A stretch of DNA of 64,000 nucleotides from Roseiarcus sp963742305 (GTDB lineage: Bacteria; Pseudomonadota; Alphaproteobacteria; Rhizobiales; Beijerinckiaceae), in assembly GCA_963742305.1 (NCBI GenBank), contig CAVULN010000044.1, positions 62,001-126,000 of the forward strand, in the 5' to 3' direction. The notes under the pieces were generated by a model. That model searched no databases. It worked only from the letters and a program-made list of their open reading frames with translations, and had not been told where the DNA came from. The translations under genes were made by a program, and so were the position numbers. Below, in pieces: positions 47,294-57,602 of the stretch (position 1 is its first letter; each line of letters opens with the position of its first letter).

Positions 47294-49084
47294 TCAATCC
47301 GTCTTCTTCTCGCCCTCTGGTATGCCCGCCTTGCGCGCGCCTTCGACCATGCGCTCAACTTGCGCTTTGAAGGTCGGATCGCCGTTCCAATTGTCATGAA
47401 GTGGGCTCTCCATCCAACCCTGAATGGCGAAGTCGGGATCGTATTTCAGCACCTGGGCCGCGGCCTCCTTTGCTTCCTTCGCATGACCGAGCCAGCCGTG
47501 AGCGGCGGCGAGGTCAGTGTATGGCCACTGCGTCTCATTGCCGCTGGCGACCGCCCTGTTGCACCATTCGATGGTCCGCTCCCATTGGGCAAGATGGGAG
47601 TGAATGTGGCAAATGTAGTATTGCCACCACGTGACGGAAGGATCGCGCGGGCTCAGCCGCAGGGCGGTCTCTACGTCCGCGAAGCCATCCTCAGCGTGGC
47701 CAAGAAACACCTTATAGAAGCCGGCCTGTGCATAGGCGCTTGCGTTGTTGCGATCATAGGCGATCGCTTTTTCCGCCTCCGCGATTGCCGGCCCCCACTG
47801 GTGCTTACCTTGGTAGACCAGACTCTTACCTAAATGAGCCGACGAATTGTCAGGCTGAATGGCCACGGCCGCGTTAACCGACTGTTCGGCACGTGCGAGG
47901 TGGTCCGCGGCATTGTCATCGGCGAAATTGCCTGCGCGGTCCGACAAAGCTGAACTGAGACCGAGCAGCGCTTGGACGTTTTTCGGATCAAGGGAAAGGG
48001 CGCGATCGAACAGCGCGGTGGCCTCGTTGACGCTGGCTAACGATTCGGTTCCGTTCATGATCGCCGTTCCTCGCATCGCGAGGTCGACGGCGTCCGGGTT
48101 CTTCGGCCGTTCGCGCGCCGCACGAAAGGCTTCGGCCTTGACGAGCTCCGCGCCAAGCGAATTGGCGAGCCGGGATACGGCCTCGACCTGCAGCTGGCCG
48201 AGCTTGCTCCGCTCGCCCTCAAAGCGATCCGCCCAGACGTGCGCGCCCGTCTCGGTCGAGTTGAGCTGGGCATTGATCGTGATCGCCTCGCCGACCCGGC
48301 GGACGCTACCTTCGAGCAGGTACTTCACGCCAAGTTCGCGCCCGATCTCCTTGGCGTCGACTGGCTTACCCTTGTAGGTGAAGGCGGTGCCGCGGGCGAT
48401 GACGAAGTCGAACACATGCGAGAGGTCGGTCGTCAAATCCTCGGTGATCCCGTCGGCGAAATAGTCCTGCTCCTTGTCGCCGGAGAGATTCGCGAACGGC
48501 AGCACGACAATCGAAAGCCGCGGCGCATTGGCGAGCTTGTCGTCAACGGAAGCAGCCATGAAGCGTGGTGCGTAACCCGCGCGCCAGGCCACGACGCCTG
48601 CGGCGAGAAGCGCGAGAGCAAGCCCTGCCGCGAACGCACGCCACTTCGAAAGCCGGGCGCGCTCCCCGGTTGCAGGGGCGGCGCTCTCCAATTTGGCCGC
48701 GGCGACCGTCACCACCGGTTTCGGCCGCGCAGGCTGTCCCACCTCGAGCGAACAAACGTGGACCGGCTCGGCAATGTTCTTGAGCTGCGTCGCGCCGAGA
48801 TCGCTGACGGCCATCTCGAGCCGTCCCTTGACCTGCCAATAGGCCTGCTCGGAGAGACAGATCGCGCCGGGCTTCGCGATGCCCTCGAGCCGCGAAGCGA
48901 TGTTGACCCCATCTCCCATGAGATCGCCGTCGCTCTCTTCGACAATGTCGCCCAGGTGGATGCCGATACGGAACTCGATCCGCCGCTCGGGCGGCAGGCC
49001 GGCGTTGCGCTCGACCATGCCGGTCTGCACTTCGATCGCGCATCGAAATAGCGGCTCTAGCGTCGTCAATGGCTTACCGTCGCC
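47294..49084 (-). pseudogene. Adenylate cyclase–TPR protein, 5'-truncated paralogue
   Basis: Homologous to the 15.8-kb cyclase–TPR gene from RCAIEVQTGMVERNAGLPPE onward (nt 49045 and below). It retains the rest of the cyclase domain (GDIVEESDGDLMGDGVNIAS), the membrane helix AFAAGLALALLAAGVVAWRA, LSIVVLPFANLSGDKEQDYF, TPRs, and the ending ARKAGIPEGEKKTD. The first roughly 55 residues, including the first metal Asp, are absent; similarity to the paralogue stops at the GDG codons near 49076–49084. The open frame upstream of that is unrelated. Loss is next to the integrative element's left end. Cyclase activity is not expected. Confidence 0.75.
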
Positions 49085-49121
49085 CCTCCTCGCTCTCGCC
49101 CGCGTTCTCAGCGACTTCTCT

Positions 49122-49162
49122 GGTGTGAAACTGACACACCTTGACACATAGTGGATTGACAT
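49122..49162. promoter_or_regulatory. Inverted repeat and repeated TTGACA-like boxes before the integrase
   Basis: GGTGTG (49122–49127) and CACACC (49135–49140) form an inverted repeat with 7-nt spacer, followed by TTGACAC (49141) and TTGACAT (49156). These could be integrase promoter elements or integrase arm/core sites. No direct-repeat partner was found at the right end. Confidence 0.35.
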
Positions 49163-49221
49163 AGAGCAACAAACGCACATATGGTGCGCATACGGGATGG
49201 TCGCCCCGAGGAGAGCCGACG

Positions 49222-50508
49222 TTGCCCGCCACCGCCACGATTCGCATCACCGAGAGCGTGCGCTCGGCCGCTTTGCGGCGCCCGCTCAAGCCCTCCGTCA
49301 CCAGGGACGCCGAGATCGCCGGCCTCACGCTGATCGTCACCACGCGGCGCGCGTTCTGGGCGTTCGTCTATCAACCGCGCGGCGTCAATCCCGCCACCGG
49401 CAAGCGTTGGGGCGGCGGCGTGCGGCATGAGCTCTGTGACGCCATGATGATGCCGGTCTCCGAGGCCCGCGCAGCTGCTCTGGCGGCCAAATCGCAGGTT
49501 CGGCAGGGTCGGAGCCCACACCACGAAGCTATGGCCTCACGCGCCAACCTTGAGGCTTCGCGCGCTATCATCCCAACCACTGTGGCCGAAGCGCTCGAAA
49601 CTTATGCCAAGGCGCTCGCCATTCGCTCCACGCCATCGGAATACACGCGCAAGCAATCCCTTCGCTACGCCCGCAAGGCGATCGCGTTCATGAACGCCGC
49701 CGCGCTGCCGGTCGCCGCCGTCAGCGTGCCGATGGTTCGCCTGCTGGCCGAGACGGTCCCGGGCTCCGGCGCCGAGCGGGTCCATGTCTACGGCGCCCTC
49801 AATCGTTTCATGGGCTGGTGCCGCAAGCAGAGCCTCATCGAGACAAACCCTTGCGACGCTCTCGATCGGCACGATCGTCCTCGACCATCCAAGGCGCGCG
49901 AACATGTTCCCAGCATTGAGACATTGCAGGCTGTCTGGCATGCCGTCGAAGACGAGTGGGCGCGCGATCTGGTCAGGTTCTTGTTGCTACTGCCGCTAAG
50001 GCGCCGTGAGGCGGCCGGCTTGACGTGGTCTGAAGTTGACCTTGACCAAGGTCGCGTTCGCATCTCTGCCGCACGAATGAAAGCGCGCCAACTGCATGAG
50101 CTGCCGCTTGCTAAGCCCGCCTTTGCAATCCTTGCCGCCCGTAAGCTCACCGCGACGGGCGATCTCGTTTTCCCGTCGAGTGAGGGCGCGCCATTCTCCG
50201 ATTGGGGCCGTTTGCTGACGCGCATTCGCGCCCGAATCGGCGAGAGCAGAAAAGCCAGGGACGACCGCTTCAGTTTCCATGACATTCGACGCGGCTTCGT
50301 CAGTCACCTCGCCGAGGTTGCTGAGGATGGCGGATTTGACTTGGACCTGCTGGACCAAGTTCTGGCCCATACGCGCCGCGGCGTATTTGGGACCTATCAG
50401 AAATCATCGAGATGGGCCGAGCGCGTGCGCGCAATCAATCGCTGGTCAGTGCTGATTGCCGGGGCTGAGCCAGACAGCAACGTTGTGCCGATCCGTGCGC
50501 GATCGTGA
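49222..50508 (+). CDS. Tyrosine-type site-specific integrase
   Basis: A 428-residue protein with a TTG start after GAGGAGAG. An N-terminal DUF4102-like arm-binding region (LRRPLKPSVTRDAEIAGLTL) leads to a SAM-like core-binding domain and a catalytic domain. Catalytic residues visible: Arg in LLLPLRRREAAGLTWSEVD, H-x-x-R in FSFHDIRRGFVSHL, His in LDQVLAHTRRGVFG, and nucleophile Tyr in GTYQKSSRWAERVRAIN. It belongs to the P4-like integrases of islands and prophages. It is the first gene of the element and reads into it. Confidence 0.93.
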   Translation: MPATATIRITESVRSAALRRPLKPSVTRDAEIAGLTLIVTTRRAFWAFVYQPRGVNPATGKRWGGGVRHELCDAMMMPVSEARAAALAAKSQVRQGRSPHHEAMASRANLEASRAIIPTTVAEALETYAKALAIRSTPSEYTRKQSLRYARKAIAFMNAAALPVAAVSVPMVRLLAETVPGSGAERVHVYGALNRFMGWCRKQSLIETNPCDALDRHDRPRPSKAREHVPSIETLQAVWHAVEDEWARDLVRFLLLLPLRRREAAGLTWSEVDLDQGRVRISAARMKARQLHELPLAKPAFAILAARKLTATGDLVFPSSEGAPFSDWGRLLTRIRARIGESRKARDDRFSFHDIRRGFVSHLAEVAEDGGFDLDLLDQVLAHTRRGVFGTYQKSSRWAERVRAINRWSVLIAGAEPDSNVVPIRARS

Positions 50509-50627
50509 TATTCACGCCTTGCGGGGGCCAGCCGGCCAGCTGTGTGATCGAGGTTCCTTCGTCGGTTCGCCTCGATCCGCCCCCGCATCCCTCCTGGCCG
50601 AACTGACGAAGAACCGACGCTCCTGTG

Positions 50628-50950
50628 AGAGAGGCTGACCTGGGCGCAGCCGGCTTTCGGCGAACTCGTCACCGCGCGTGGAGCGAGGACGAACTCGCGG
50701 CCTTTCATTCGCGACTATGCAGCCCTTCTTCGGCCCGTCACCATGGGCGAGAAGAGTTCGCGGCTCATTCTTCACGGCTATGCAGACTTTCTTCGGAACG
50801 GTTGGCCCGCGAAGAGCCAGCAATCCGTGAAAAAGACTGACCTTGGCCCGTGGCCGGCTCCCGGCACTGCGCGCGGGCCGCTCGCCTGGAGCGACGACGA
50901 GCTCGCCGACGTCATCCGTGGCATGACGGTTCCCCGAACCCGACTCCCGA
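50628..50950. repeat. Diverged duplications at the start of the element
   Basis: A block beginning GGCTGACCTGGGCG near 50634 recurs as ACTGACCTTGGCCCG near 50834. In both, the encoded phrase AWSEDELA / AWSDDELAD is kept. Between them, two about 60-bp units (near 50705 and 50767) share CTATGCAG and CTTTCTTCGG/CCTTCTTCGG cores. The similarity is partial, judged by eye. Confidence 0.4.
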
Positions 50951-51248
50951 GGCCAAAGCCGAGGCGCAGTGGGAGGCTAAGCTTTTCAAGGCTATCGAGA
51001 GCGGGGAGATCGGACGCGAGAAGCCCGGCCGGACGCCGGGGAAGTCCAAGAAGCTCGACGCCGATGGCGCCCTCGCGCAAACGTGCCTGGACGAAGCGCG
51101 CGGACACTCGGGGAAGGCAAAGCGGGCCTTCATCAAGCAAGTCTGCGCGCAGAACCACATCAAGTCGGATCGCGCGGAAAATCGCTGGTATGAGGCGACA
51201 GAGCCCGACGGCCGCACGCGTCCGAGCGAAGAATTACTTCCACGATAA
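50743..51248 (+). CDS. Hypothetical element protein (one frame break)
   Basis: The frame from 50743 (MGEKSSRLILHGYADFLRNG) stays coding-like to LAWSDDELADVIRGM near 50925. It then shifts into the frame ending at 51248, which reads PTPEAKAEAQWEAKLFKAIE and GEIGREKPGRTPGKSKKLDA, then LAQTCLDEARGHSGKAKRAF. The frame is open upstream to 50629, and the start is uncertain. A charged, helical protein with no recognised domain. Position right after the integrase suggests an element regulatory or accessory protein. Confidence 0.4.
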
Positions 51249-51339
51249 CGAAAATCGTACGCGTGGAGGATGACGACGACGCTCGGAACTGCATAAGAAG
51301 GGGTCCTGTCTTTCACTCGAAAGAGGACCAACGCCCGTA

Positions 51340-51685
51340 ATGCTTACCTCCTGGCTCGACGAAATCGTCGAGCGCGGCAGACTTGCCCCAGCTGACCGAC
51401 CTCGACGGCGCCCTGCTGATCTACAATCACGTCACCTGCGAGCGCGTCAGCGTGCACACGTTCCGGCGGTTCGCCATTCCGTACAAGCTCGTTGGGCGAT
51501 ATCGACGCTACGTCGTCGACGACATCATCGCCTATGCGACGCAAGCGCCTCGAGGAGGCTCCGGTGCGCGATTCCGCCGCAGCGTCCCCGCCGCAAAGTC
51601 GCCAACGCCGCAACCGCTTAACGCACAACGCGCCGCCGCTGCATTACGAGCGCCGAGTCCGCAAGGGAACTGCAATTGTCTTTAG
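51340..51685 (+). CDS. Possible small HTH/excisionase-like protein, frame uncertain
   Basis: Two frames look partly coding. From the ATG at 51340: MLTSWLDEIVERGR. From a TTG at 51383: PQLTDLDGALLIYNHVTCER, then VSVHTFRRFAIPYKLVGRYR and YVVDDIIAYAT, which resembles the MerR/AlpA-type DNA-binding fold of excisionases. A shift between them near 51380 and another near 51545 would join these parts into one protein of about 100 residues. Placement between integrase and replication genes supports an excisionase or regulator. Confidence 0.4.
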
Positions 51686-51774
51686 GCGGACGTTGCGACG
51701 CGGAAGGCTTTAGCGCAACTCAGGCGCTTAAACCAGCCACGGCGCGAGCCCCAATTTCGAGGAACCACGCTTCA

Positions 51775-54155
51775 ATGGATCCCCATCAAGCGCCACTCTC
51801 GGCCGCCGAGCACGTCCGGCTCAACACCTACATGATCGAGATCGCCGTCGAGGTGCGCGGACGCGCGATTCCCGACAACGCCGGCCGTTACCGCTTCGGC
51901 TCCCCCGGGGGAAGTCTCTGTGTTTATGCGAACCTGCAGTTCCACGACTTCAACGGCGGAGTGCATGGGTTTAGCGCTTTTGAACTGATCAAGCACCTTC
52001 ACCCCCGCGAGGATCCGGTCGCCTGGGCGCGCGATTGGCTCGCGCGACATCCATGGCAACGGCTCTTTTGTTGTCGGAGAAGGCGACGAAGAGGACCATT
52101 TCGCGGAGATCGAGGCGGCGGCCTATATCGAGGGCCTCGTCCAAGGCGCCCCACCGCCGACTGAGGGCACACCCGGTTATCGTTTCCTCACCAGCCCCGA
52201 AGAGCGCGGCTTGCCGTTGCGCCCGGAAGATCAAGAGCAGCTGCGCTGGATCTCTAATTTCCGCGGGGAGGAAGGCGCATTGATCGCGCGGGGCGCCGAC
52301 GACGAAGACAAGCTGGTCAAGCTCCTGCTGGTCCATATCACCCCGGATGGCGGCAAGTCCCCTCACGAACCAGAACGAGTGACGATTCGCGGCGCGAGGA
52401 AGCCTGCTCTTGTCCGCTTCGGGACGCCGGGACCACAAACGGTCGAGGTCGAAGGGGTTGAGAAAGCCTTGGCGGCACGCGCGGCGGGCGAAGAGTGTGT
52501 GGTCGCCTGCGGCGGCGTGGCCAATATAGGCAAATGCCCACTGCCTCCTGGGACACAATCCGTAATCATCGCGAGAGACGACGATCCGCCTGGATCGCAA
52601 GCTACCCAGGCGTTGTATCGCGGCGTGGTGCGGCGCCTGGGACAAGATCTCGAAGTCTCCCTCACTAACGCGCCCTTCCGCCATTTTGCCGCAGGGCGGG
52701 CCGTTCTGTCGGGATCTGGACGCTGTTTGGAGGCGTTCGCCTCCGCATGTGCGCATTCTTCTCGACCAGGCCGCCCTCGACCACGGCCCGTTGGGGGAGG
52801 CGGTCAACGCCGCGATTCTTGACGAATACTCGCGGCTCGACGCGCTTGCGCAAGGGCACGCAAAGAAGGGCGTCGCCACACTGCTCCGAATCAATCTGGG
52901 CGATCTCGAGAAGGCGCTGGCCGAATTAATCAAGCGGCGCGCTGAGAAGCGTGAAGAGGCGACAGCGGATATTTACGGCCCCCCGCCCTGGGAACATCCG
53001 ATAACCGATGTCGGCGCGGTCCTTGATGACATCGTGACGGTGCTCAAAAAAGTTATCGCGGCGCCCGAGACGCATTTCGACACCATGGCGCTATGGACAG
53101 CGCACACGCACATCCTGCAGCGTCGAGAGCTGGGCCTACGGCATTCGCCTAGATTGCCGTTTCAAAGCCAGTTCGAGGACTCCGGAAAAACAACGGCGCT
53201 CACTGCGACGCTCTCCGCATCCGCGCGCCCTATGCCCACGAGTTCGCTGACCGGCGCGTCCATGTTTCGCGAGCTGGACGCGCACCATTGGACCATCGGG
53301 TGGGATGAAGCGGACGGAGCTTTTCACCGAAACACGCAGCCAGAGATGGTCGCGATCTTCAACGCGGGGCATGGTCTCAAGTTTGCGCGCCTGCACCGGC
53401 AGACGCAGCGTCCCGATGGCAAATTTGTAACGCAGACGTTCGACGTTTTCGCGCCCCTCGCGTTGGCGATGCTGAAGGAGTTTCCATCGCGAGCGATGCA
53501 AAGTCGTTGCATCGTCCTGCCGATGAGACGGGCGTCGGCGGAGGAGGCGGCGCGACTGCAGGAACTCGGTGAAGAGTACGAAGCTGTGCTGGAGGAGTGC
53601 GGACGTAAGCTTGCTCGTTGGGGAGTTGATTTAGCGACGCTGCCCTCGATCAACAAAAAAGACACGGGTCTCATCAACCGGATTTGGTTGAATTGGCGAC
53701 CTCTACTTCAGATTGCCCGTTCCGCCGGAGGGACGTGGCCTGCACGGGCGCTCGCGGCGGCGCGGGCGGACATGGCGCGCGTGAAAGGGGAGCGGGACGA
53801 TAGTGTCGATCTCGCGTTGCTGGATGTTCTCTGGCGTGTGTTCGCCGCCAGCACTACCGCGCCGCGCAGGCTGCACACCTGTGATCTCGTTCGCGAGGTG
53901 CTCAACTTGGATGAAGGGCGCTGGCGGACCGCGAACAAGGGCGGACAGCCGATCGATGAATATTATCTGAGAGAGAGGCTGCGAAAGCTCTTGCCCACCG
54001 AGGGCGAATACGCGAAGTCCAAATCACGCCGTTGGCGCACAAACTCCAAGTCTAACCCACAATATGGATACTGTGAGTTGCATCTGGCGGATGCGTTTTC
54101 ACGGTACCTCGGCAAGGGGCTACCCTCCGAAGCCCCACCAGAGTGGGACGATTGA
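51775..54155 (+). CDS. Primase-helicase with Toprim and DUF3631 domains (two or three frame breaks)
   Basis: Starts MDPHQAPLSAAEHVRLNTYM. An N-terminal CHC2-like part has FGSPGGSLCVYANLQFHDF. The frame breaks near 52050, then runs LRPEDQEQLRWISNFRGEEG and a Toprim core VEGVEKALAARAAGEECVV with SVIIARDDDPPGSQAT (acidic DxD). It breaks again near 52690 and continues as RILLDQAALDHGPLGEAVNA, then a P-loop FEDSGKTTALTATLSASARP and WTIGWDEADGAFHRNTQPE, and the DUF3631-like C-terminus. A single-base shift at the stop near 54153 would add the Ser/Asp-rich tail to 54495. It would prime and unwind the element's DNA. Confidence 0.8.
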
Positions 54156-54684
54156 TGAGGACGGGAACGCCCCTGATCCACGGTCAGCGACTGGCCAATC
54201 CAACCCTTCAAGGTCATATACCTCTTCTAAGGGGGCCCAAGAGGCGAATTTTTCCGACACGTCCGACCCCGCGGCTGAAGCACCCAATACATCAGATAGT
54301 TACGTAGGGTCGGACGACCCATTTTCATCCGGCTCTGTGTCTGACACAGACCCGCGCCCACCTCAGCCCAATGGGGCTCCTTCCGACACGGCAGACCCTG
54401 TGTCAGACACAGAGCCGGATGAAAAAGCACCATCCGCCCCAGGAAAACACGCGATCGATATCAACAACGTACCGCGAAAGAGCCAGATGGGCTAGATGAA
54501 TTGGGGATGTTGGACCCTAAAAAGAAGGATATAGAGAACAAACCAGACACATTAACAAACTTCCCTCGTGGTCCAGTTGGTCGACGGAGGGCTCGCCCAT
54601 GAGGGGTGGGGCCGCGTCGAAAAGAGAGGGGGAGGTGGGAAGCACAACCCGTCCCCCTCCAATACAACCACCGCACTGGCCGGA
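54156..54684. other. Low-GC region with large inverted repeats; no certain gene
   Basis: 529 bp between the primase-helicase and polymerase genes. One frame encodes a Ser/Asp-rich string with SDTSDPAAEAPNTSDSY and SDTADPVSDTEPDEKAPS to 54495, perhaps the primase tail. The region contains the 28-bp inverted repeat (54322–54425) and a second pair, CGTCCGACCC (54260–54269) and GGGTCGGACG (54307–54316). From 54485 to 54560 it is markedly AT-rich. An origin or control region is plausible. Confidence 0.5.
54322..54425. repeat. Perfect 28-bp inverted repeat with nested palindromes
   Basis: Arms 54322–54349 and 54398–54425 are exact reverse complements (outer ends TTTTCATCC and GGATGAAAA) with a 48-nt spacer. 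Each arm contains a 15-bp palindrome, CTGTGTC-N-GACACAG, with T or A at the centre. So four half-sites of GACACAG type occur in about 100 bp, the pattern of replication-initiator iterons, an operator or a long hairpin. Confidence 0.75.
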
Positions 54685-56749
54685 GTGAACGTCATCTACT
54701 GCGCCGAGACGGCCCAGGCGCGTCGTCTCCTGGCGGAGATGATCGCATCCGGCCGGGTCGCCATCGACATCGAGACGGCGCCGAACAAGACGGAGATCGA
54801 CCGCCTCGCCAAGCTGCTGCACGCGAAGGCGGAAACGGTCGGAACGCTCAAGGCGAAGCGCAAGCTCAAGGCGCCCTGCAGCCGAGATCGCGGCGCTCGT
54901 CGCCGACGGCAAGCGGCTCGCCGTCGAAATTCGGTACGCCCGAGACGGCTGGCCTCGACCCCCACCGCGCCCGCATCCGGCTCCTGCAGGTCTATGCCGG
55001 CGGCGACCGCGTCCTCGTCATTGATCTCGACCACACCGGCGCTGGCGTTCTCAATCTGCTCGACGGCGTGAGCATCATCGCCCACAACGCCGGCTTCGAG
55101 ATGGCCTTCCTCGAGACGGCTGGCGTCGCCCTGGGCGAACTCCAGTGCACGCTGCAAGCCGCCGACTGATGCTCGGCGAGCACGCGACGAGCCTCGCGGA
55201 CGCCGCGGCGACGTACCTCGACCTCAAACTCGACAAGACGGAGCAGACGAGCGACTGGAACGCGCCTCATCTGACCGCGACAGCAGATCGAATACGCTGC
55301 GATCGACGCCGTCGTCGCGTGGCGGATCGCCGAGAAAATCCTGCCCCGCTTCGACGTGCAGCGGGCCGCGTACGAGATCCAGATGGGCGCCGTTCCTGCG
55401 GCAATGCGGATGGAGGGCCGCGGGTTCAAGCTCGACGTCAGCGCTCACGCGCTGCTGATCGCGGACCTGAAGAAGGAGCGCCTCGTAGCCGAGCAGGAAT
55501 ATCGCGAGGCTTGCTTGGCGGGCGGCCACCCGGCACTCGCCGCCACAAGGCGCCGACAACGCCCGCGCAGAAGGAGGCCATGCTCGAGGTCCTGCTTACG
55601 AGCGACGAACTGGCGCGCTGGCGCAGGACGGAAAAGTCCGGGGCGCTCTCGACCAAACGCAGCGAACTGCTTCGCGCCGCCCACTACCCGCCAATCCTGG
55701 CGCTGGTGAAGCTCTCCCGCATCGACAAGATATTGACCTCCTTCGGGCAGACGCTGACCGCGCTGGTGTCGCCGGCCACAGGGCGAATCCACGCGCACTA
55801 TCGGGTCGCAAGCACGGCATCGGGCCGCGCCAGCTGCGCCGGGCCAAATCTGCAGCAGATTCCGCGCGACCCTCGTTTCCGCGCGCTGTTCGTTCCCGCG
55901 CCCGGCTTCGTCTTCATCGTCGCCGACTACAGCTCCATGGAGTTGCGCGCCGCCGCGTACAGATCGCGCGACGCCGCAATGACGGCGGCCTTCGAGCAGG
56001 GGCTCGACCTCCACAAGCTCACCGCGGCGCGCATGACCGGCAAGCCGCTTGAAGAGGTGACCGACGAAGAGCGCAAGGGCGCCAAGGCGGTGAACTTCGG
56101 CGCGATCTACGGCCAGGGCGCCGCCGGCCTTGTTCAGAGCGCGTGGGCGCAGTGGGGCCTCGTCCTCGACCTGACGGAAGCCAAGGCGTGGCTGAAGACA
56201 TTTGACGACACCTACTACGGCTTCGCGCAGTGGCGTCGCGATCACTACCGGCGCTGCGAGGAACGGCTACGCATCGTGATCGGCAAGGACGCCGATCGAG
56301 GAATCGGGCGAATTTACCCCAAGAGCCGCGTTCCCGAAGGCGAGTCGTTCTACACCCGCTGCTGCAATTTGCCGGTCCAGGGCGCCTGCGCCGACGCCTC
56401 GATGCTGGCGCTCGCCTATGTCGACGACCGGCTGTTCGAGGCCGGCATCGACGGCGGCCCGGTCGCGTGGCTGCACGACGAGATCGTGCTCGAGGTCCGC
56501 GAGGATCAGGCCGAGCGCGCGGCCGAGATCCTCAAGCAATCGATGATCGACGGCTTCGCCGAGACCTTCCCCGGCGCGCCGCTCAACGGGCTGGTCGAGC
56601 CGCACATCGGCTTGAACTGGGGCGAGGCGAAAGCAGGAGAAATCCGAGCAGCCTCGGGCGCGACGCAGAGTTTCTACCGTCGTCCGCCGACAGAGTCCAC
56701 GGATCCCCTTCGGCAAGTACCCGGCCCAGCCGCTCGGGCCATGACCTAG
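54685..56749 (+). pseudogene. PolA-like DNA polymerase with 3'-5' exonuclease (about five frame breaks)
   Basis: A family A polymerase without the 5' nuclease domain, as in phages and plasmids. The probable GTG start at 54685 begins VNVIYCAETAQARRLLAEM. Exonuclease motif I is VAIDIETAPNK and motif II HNAGFEMAFLE. Polymerase motif A is VADYSSMELRAAAYRSRD, motif B KGAKAVNFGAIYGQGAAGL, and motif C VAWLHDEIVLEVREDQAE. Frame breaks lie near 54880, 54935, 55170, 55282 and 55545; the catalytic half from 55560 is one intact frame. Reconstructed about 685 residues. If the breaks are real it is dead; if they are sequencing indels it is the element's replicase. Confidence 0.85.
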
Positions 56750-56805
56750 GTGACGGCATTGCGAACGGTAGTGAGCGGCGCTCGAGCGCGGGCAGGATAG
56801 GTGAC

Positions 56806-57408
56806 ATGAAAAATGGTCAGAACAGGTCCAATGCCGTCATGGCGACCCGCATCGAGGGAAAGGAAAGCCTGGACGACTTCCCGACGCCGCCTTGGGCCAC
56901 GCGCGCGCTGATCGAGCACGTGATCGGCGACGAAGGTCTCCGGTCTCAGGTCTGCTTGGAGCCGGCGTGCGGCGCCGGTCACATGGCGAAGGTGCTCTCC
57001 GAATACTTCGGCTCCGTAAAGGCCTCAGACATTCACCCTTATGGCTACGGCGCGGTGATGGACTTCCTGGCTATGCGACACGAAACGAGTTCGTGCGACT
57101 GGGTAATAACCAATCCGCCGTTTCGGCTCGGCGAAGAGTTCATCAACCTGTCGCTAAAGCTGGCGAGGCGGGGCGTGGCCACGCTGACGCGGACGGTCTT
57201 CATCGAGAGCGTCGGTCGTTACCAGAGGTTGTTTTCGAGGACGCCGCCCGCGTGCGTCGCCCAGTTCACCGAGCGGGTTCCTATGATCAAGGGGCGTCTC
57301 GACCGGAGCGCATCGACCGCGACGGGCTACGCCTGGCTCGTTTGGGAGAAGGACAGCGAGCGATGGAACGGCGCTCGTTTGGATCCCGCCCTGCCGCAAG
57401 GACCTTGA
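56806..57408 (+). CDS. DNA adenine-type methyltransferase (NPPF)
   Basis: A 200-residue protein starting MKNGQNRSNAVMATRIEGKE. DDFPTPPWATRALIEHVIGD and LEPACGAGHMAKVLSEYFG form the SAM pocket. VITNPPFRLGEEFINLSLKL supplies the catalytic NPPF of N6-adenine or N4-cytosine methyltransferases. It is small, with no separate specificity domain and no partner restriction gene, as in phage and island orphan methyltransferases. It lies 56 bp after the polymerase on the same strand, the last recognisable gene of the element. Confidence 0.85.
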   Translation: MKNGQNRSNAVMATRIEGKESLDDFPTPPWATRALIEHVIGDEGLRSQVCLEPACGAGHMAKVLSEYFGSVKASDIHPYGYGAVMDFLAMRHETSSCDWVITNPPFRLGEEFINLSLKLARRGVATLTRTVFIESVGRYQRLFSRTPPACVAQFTERVPMIKGRLDRSASTATGYAWLVWEKDSERWNGARLDPALPQGP

Positions 57409-57602
57409 GCGCGACGACGACTACTCAGCGCCTGCGCAGTTCGACGAAAGCGGGAGGGCAATCTCCTCTTGGCCGTTGAGCAGTGCTGGGGAGAGGCCGC
57501 CAGAACACCGCCGCCTTTGACTGCGGCAAGGGGGCAAAGCAAACCTTGCTGGACACCCTTCCCAATCTCGACGATCATCGTTTCGAGGACGGGTGTAGGA
57601 CC
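57409..57602. other. Right end of the element, no gene seen
   Basis: 194 bp between the methyltransferase gene and the SAM/cyclase gene, without a convincing frame. The right attachment site should be here, but I found no repeat of the left-end sequence. Confidence 0.35.

Noticed and set aside
49085..57602. Flanking direct repeats (attL/attR) of the element
   Set aside because: I compared the two ends by eye and saw no convincing shared core, so none is reported.
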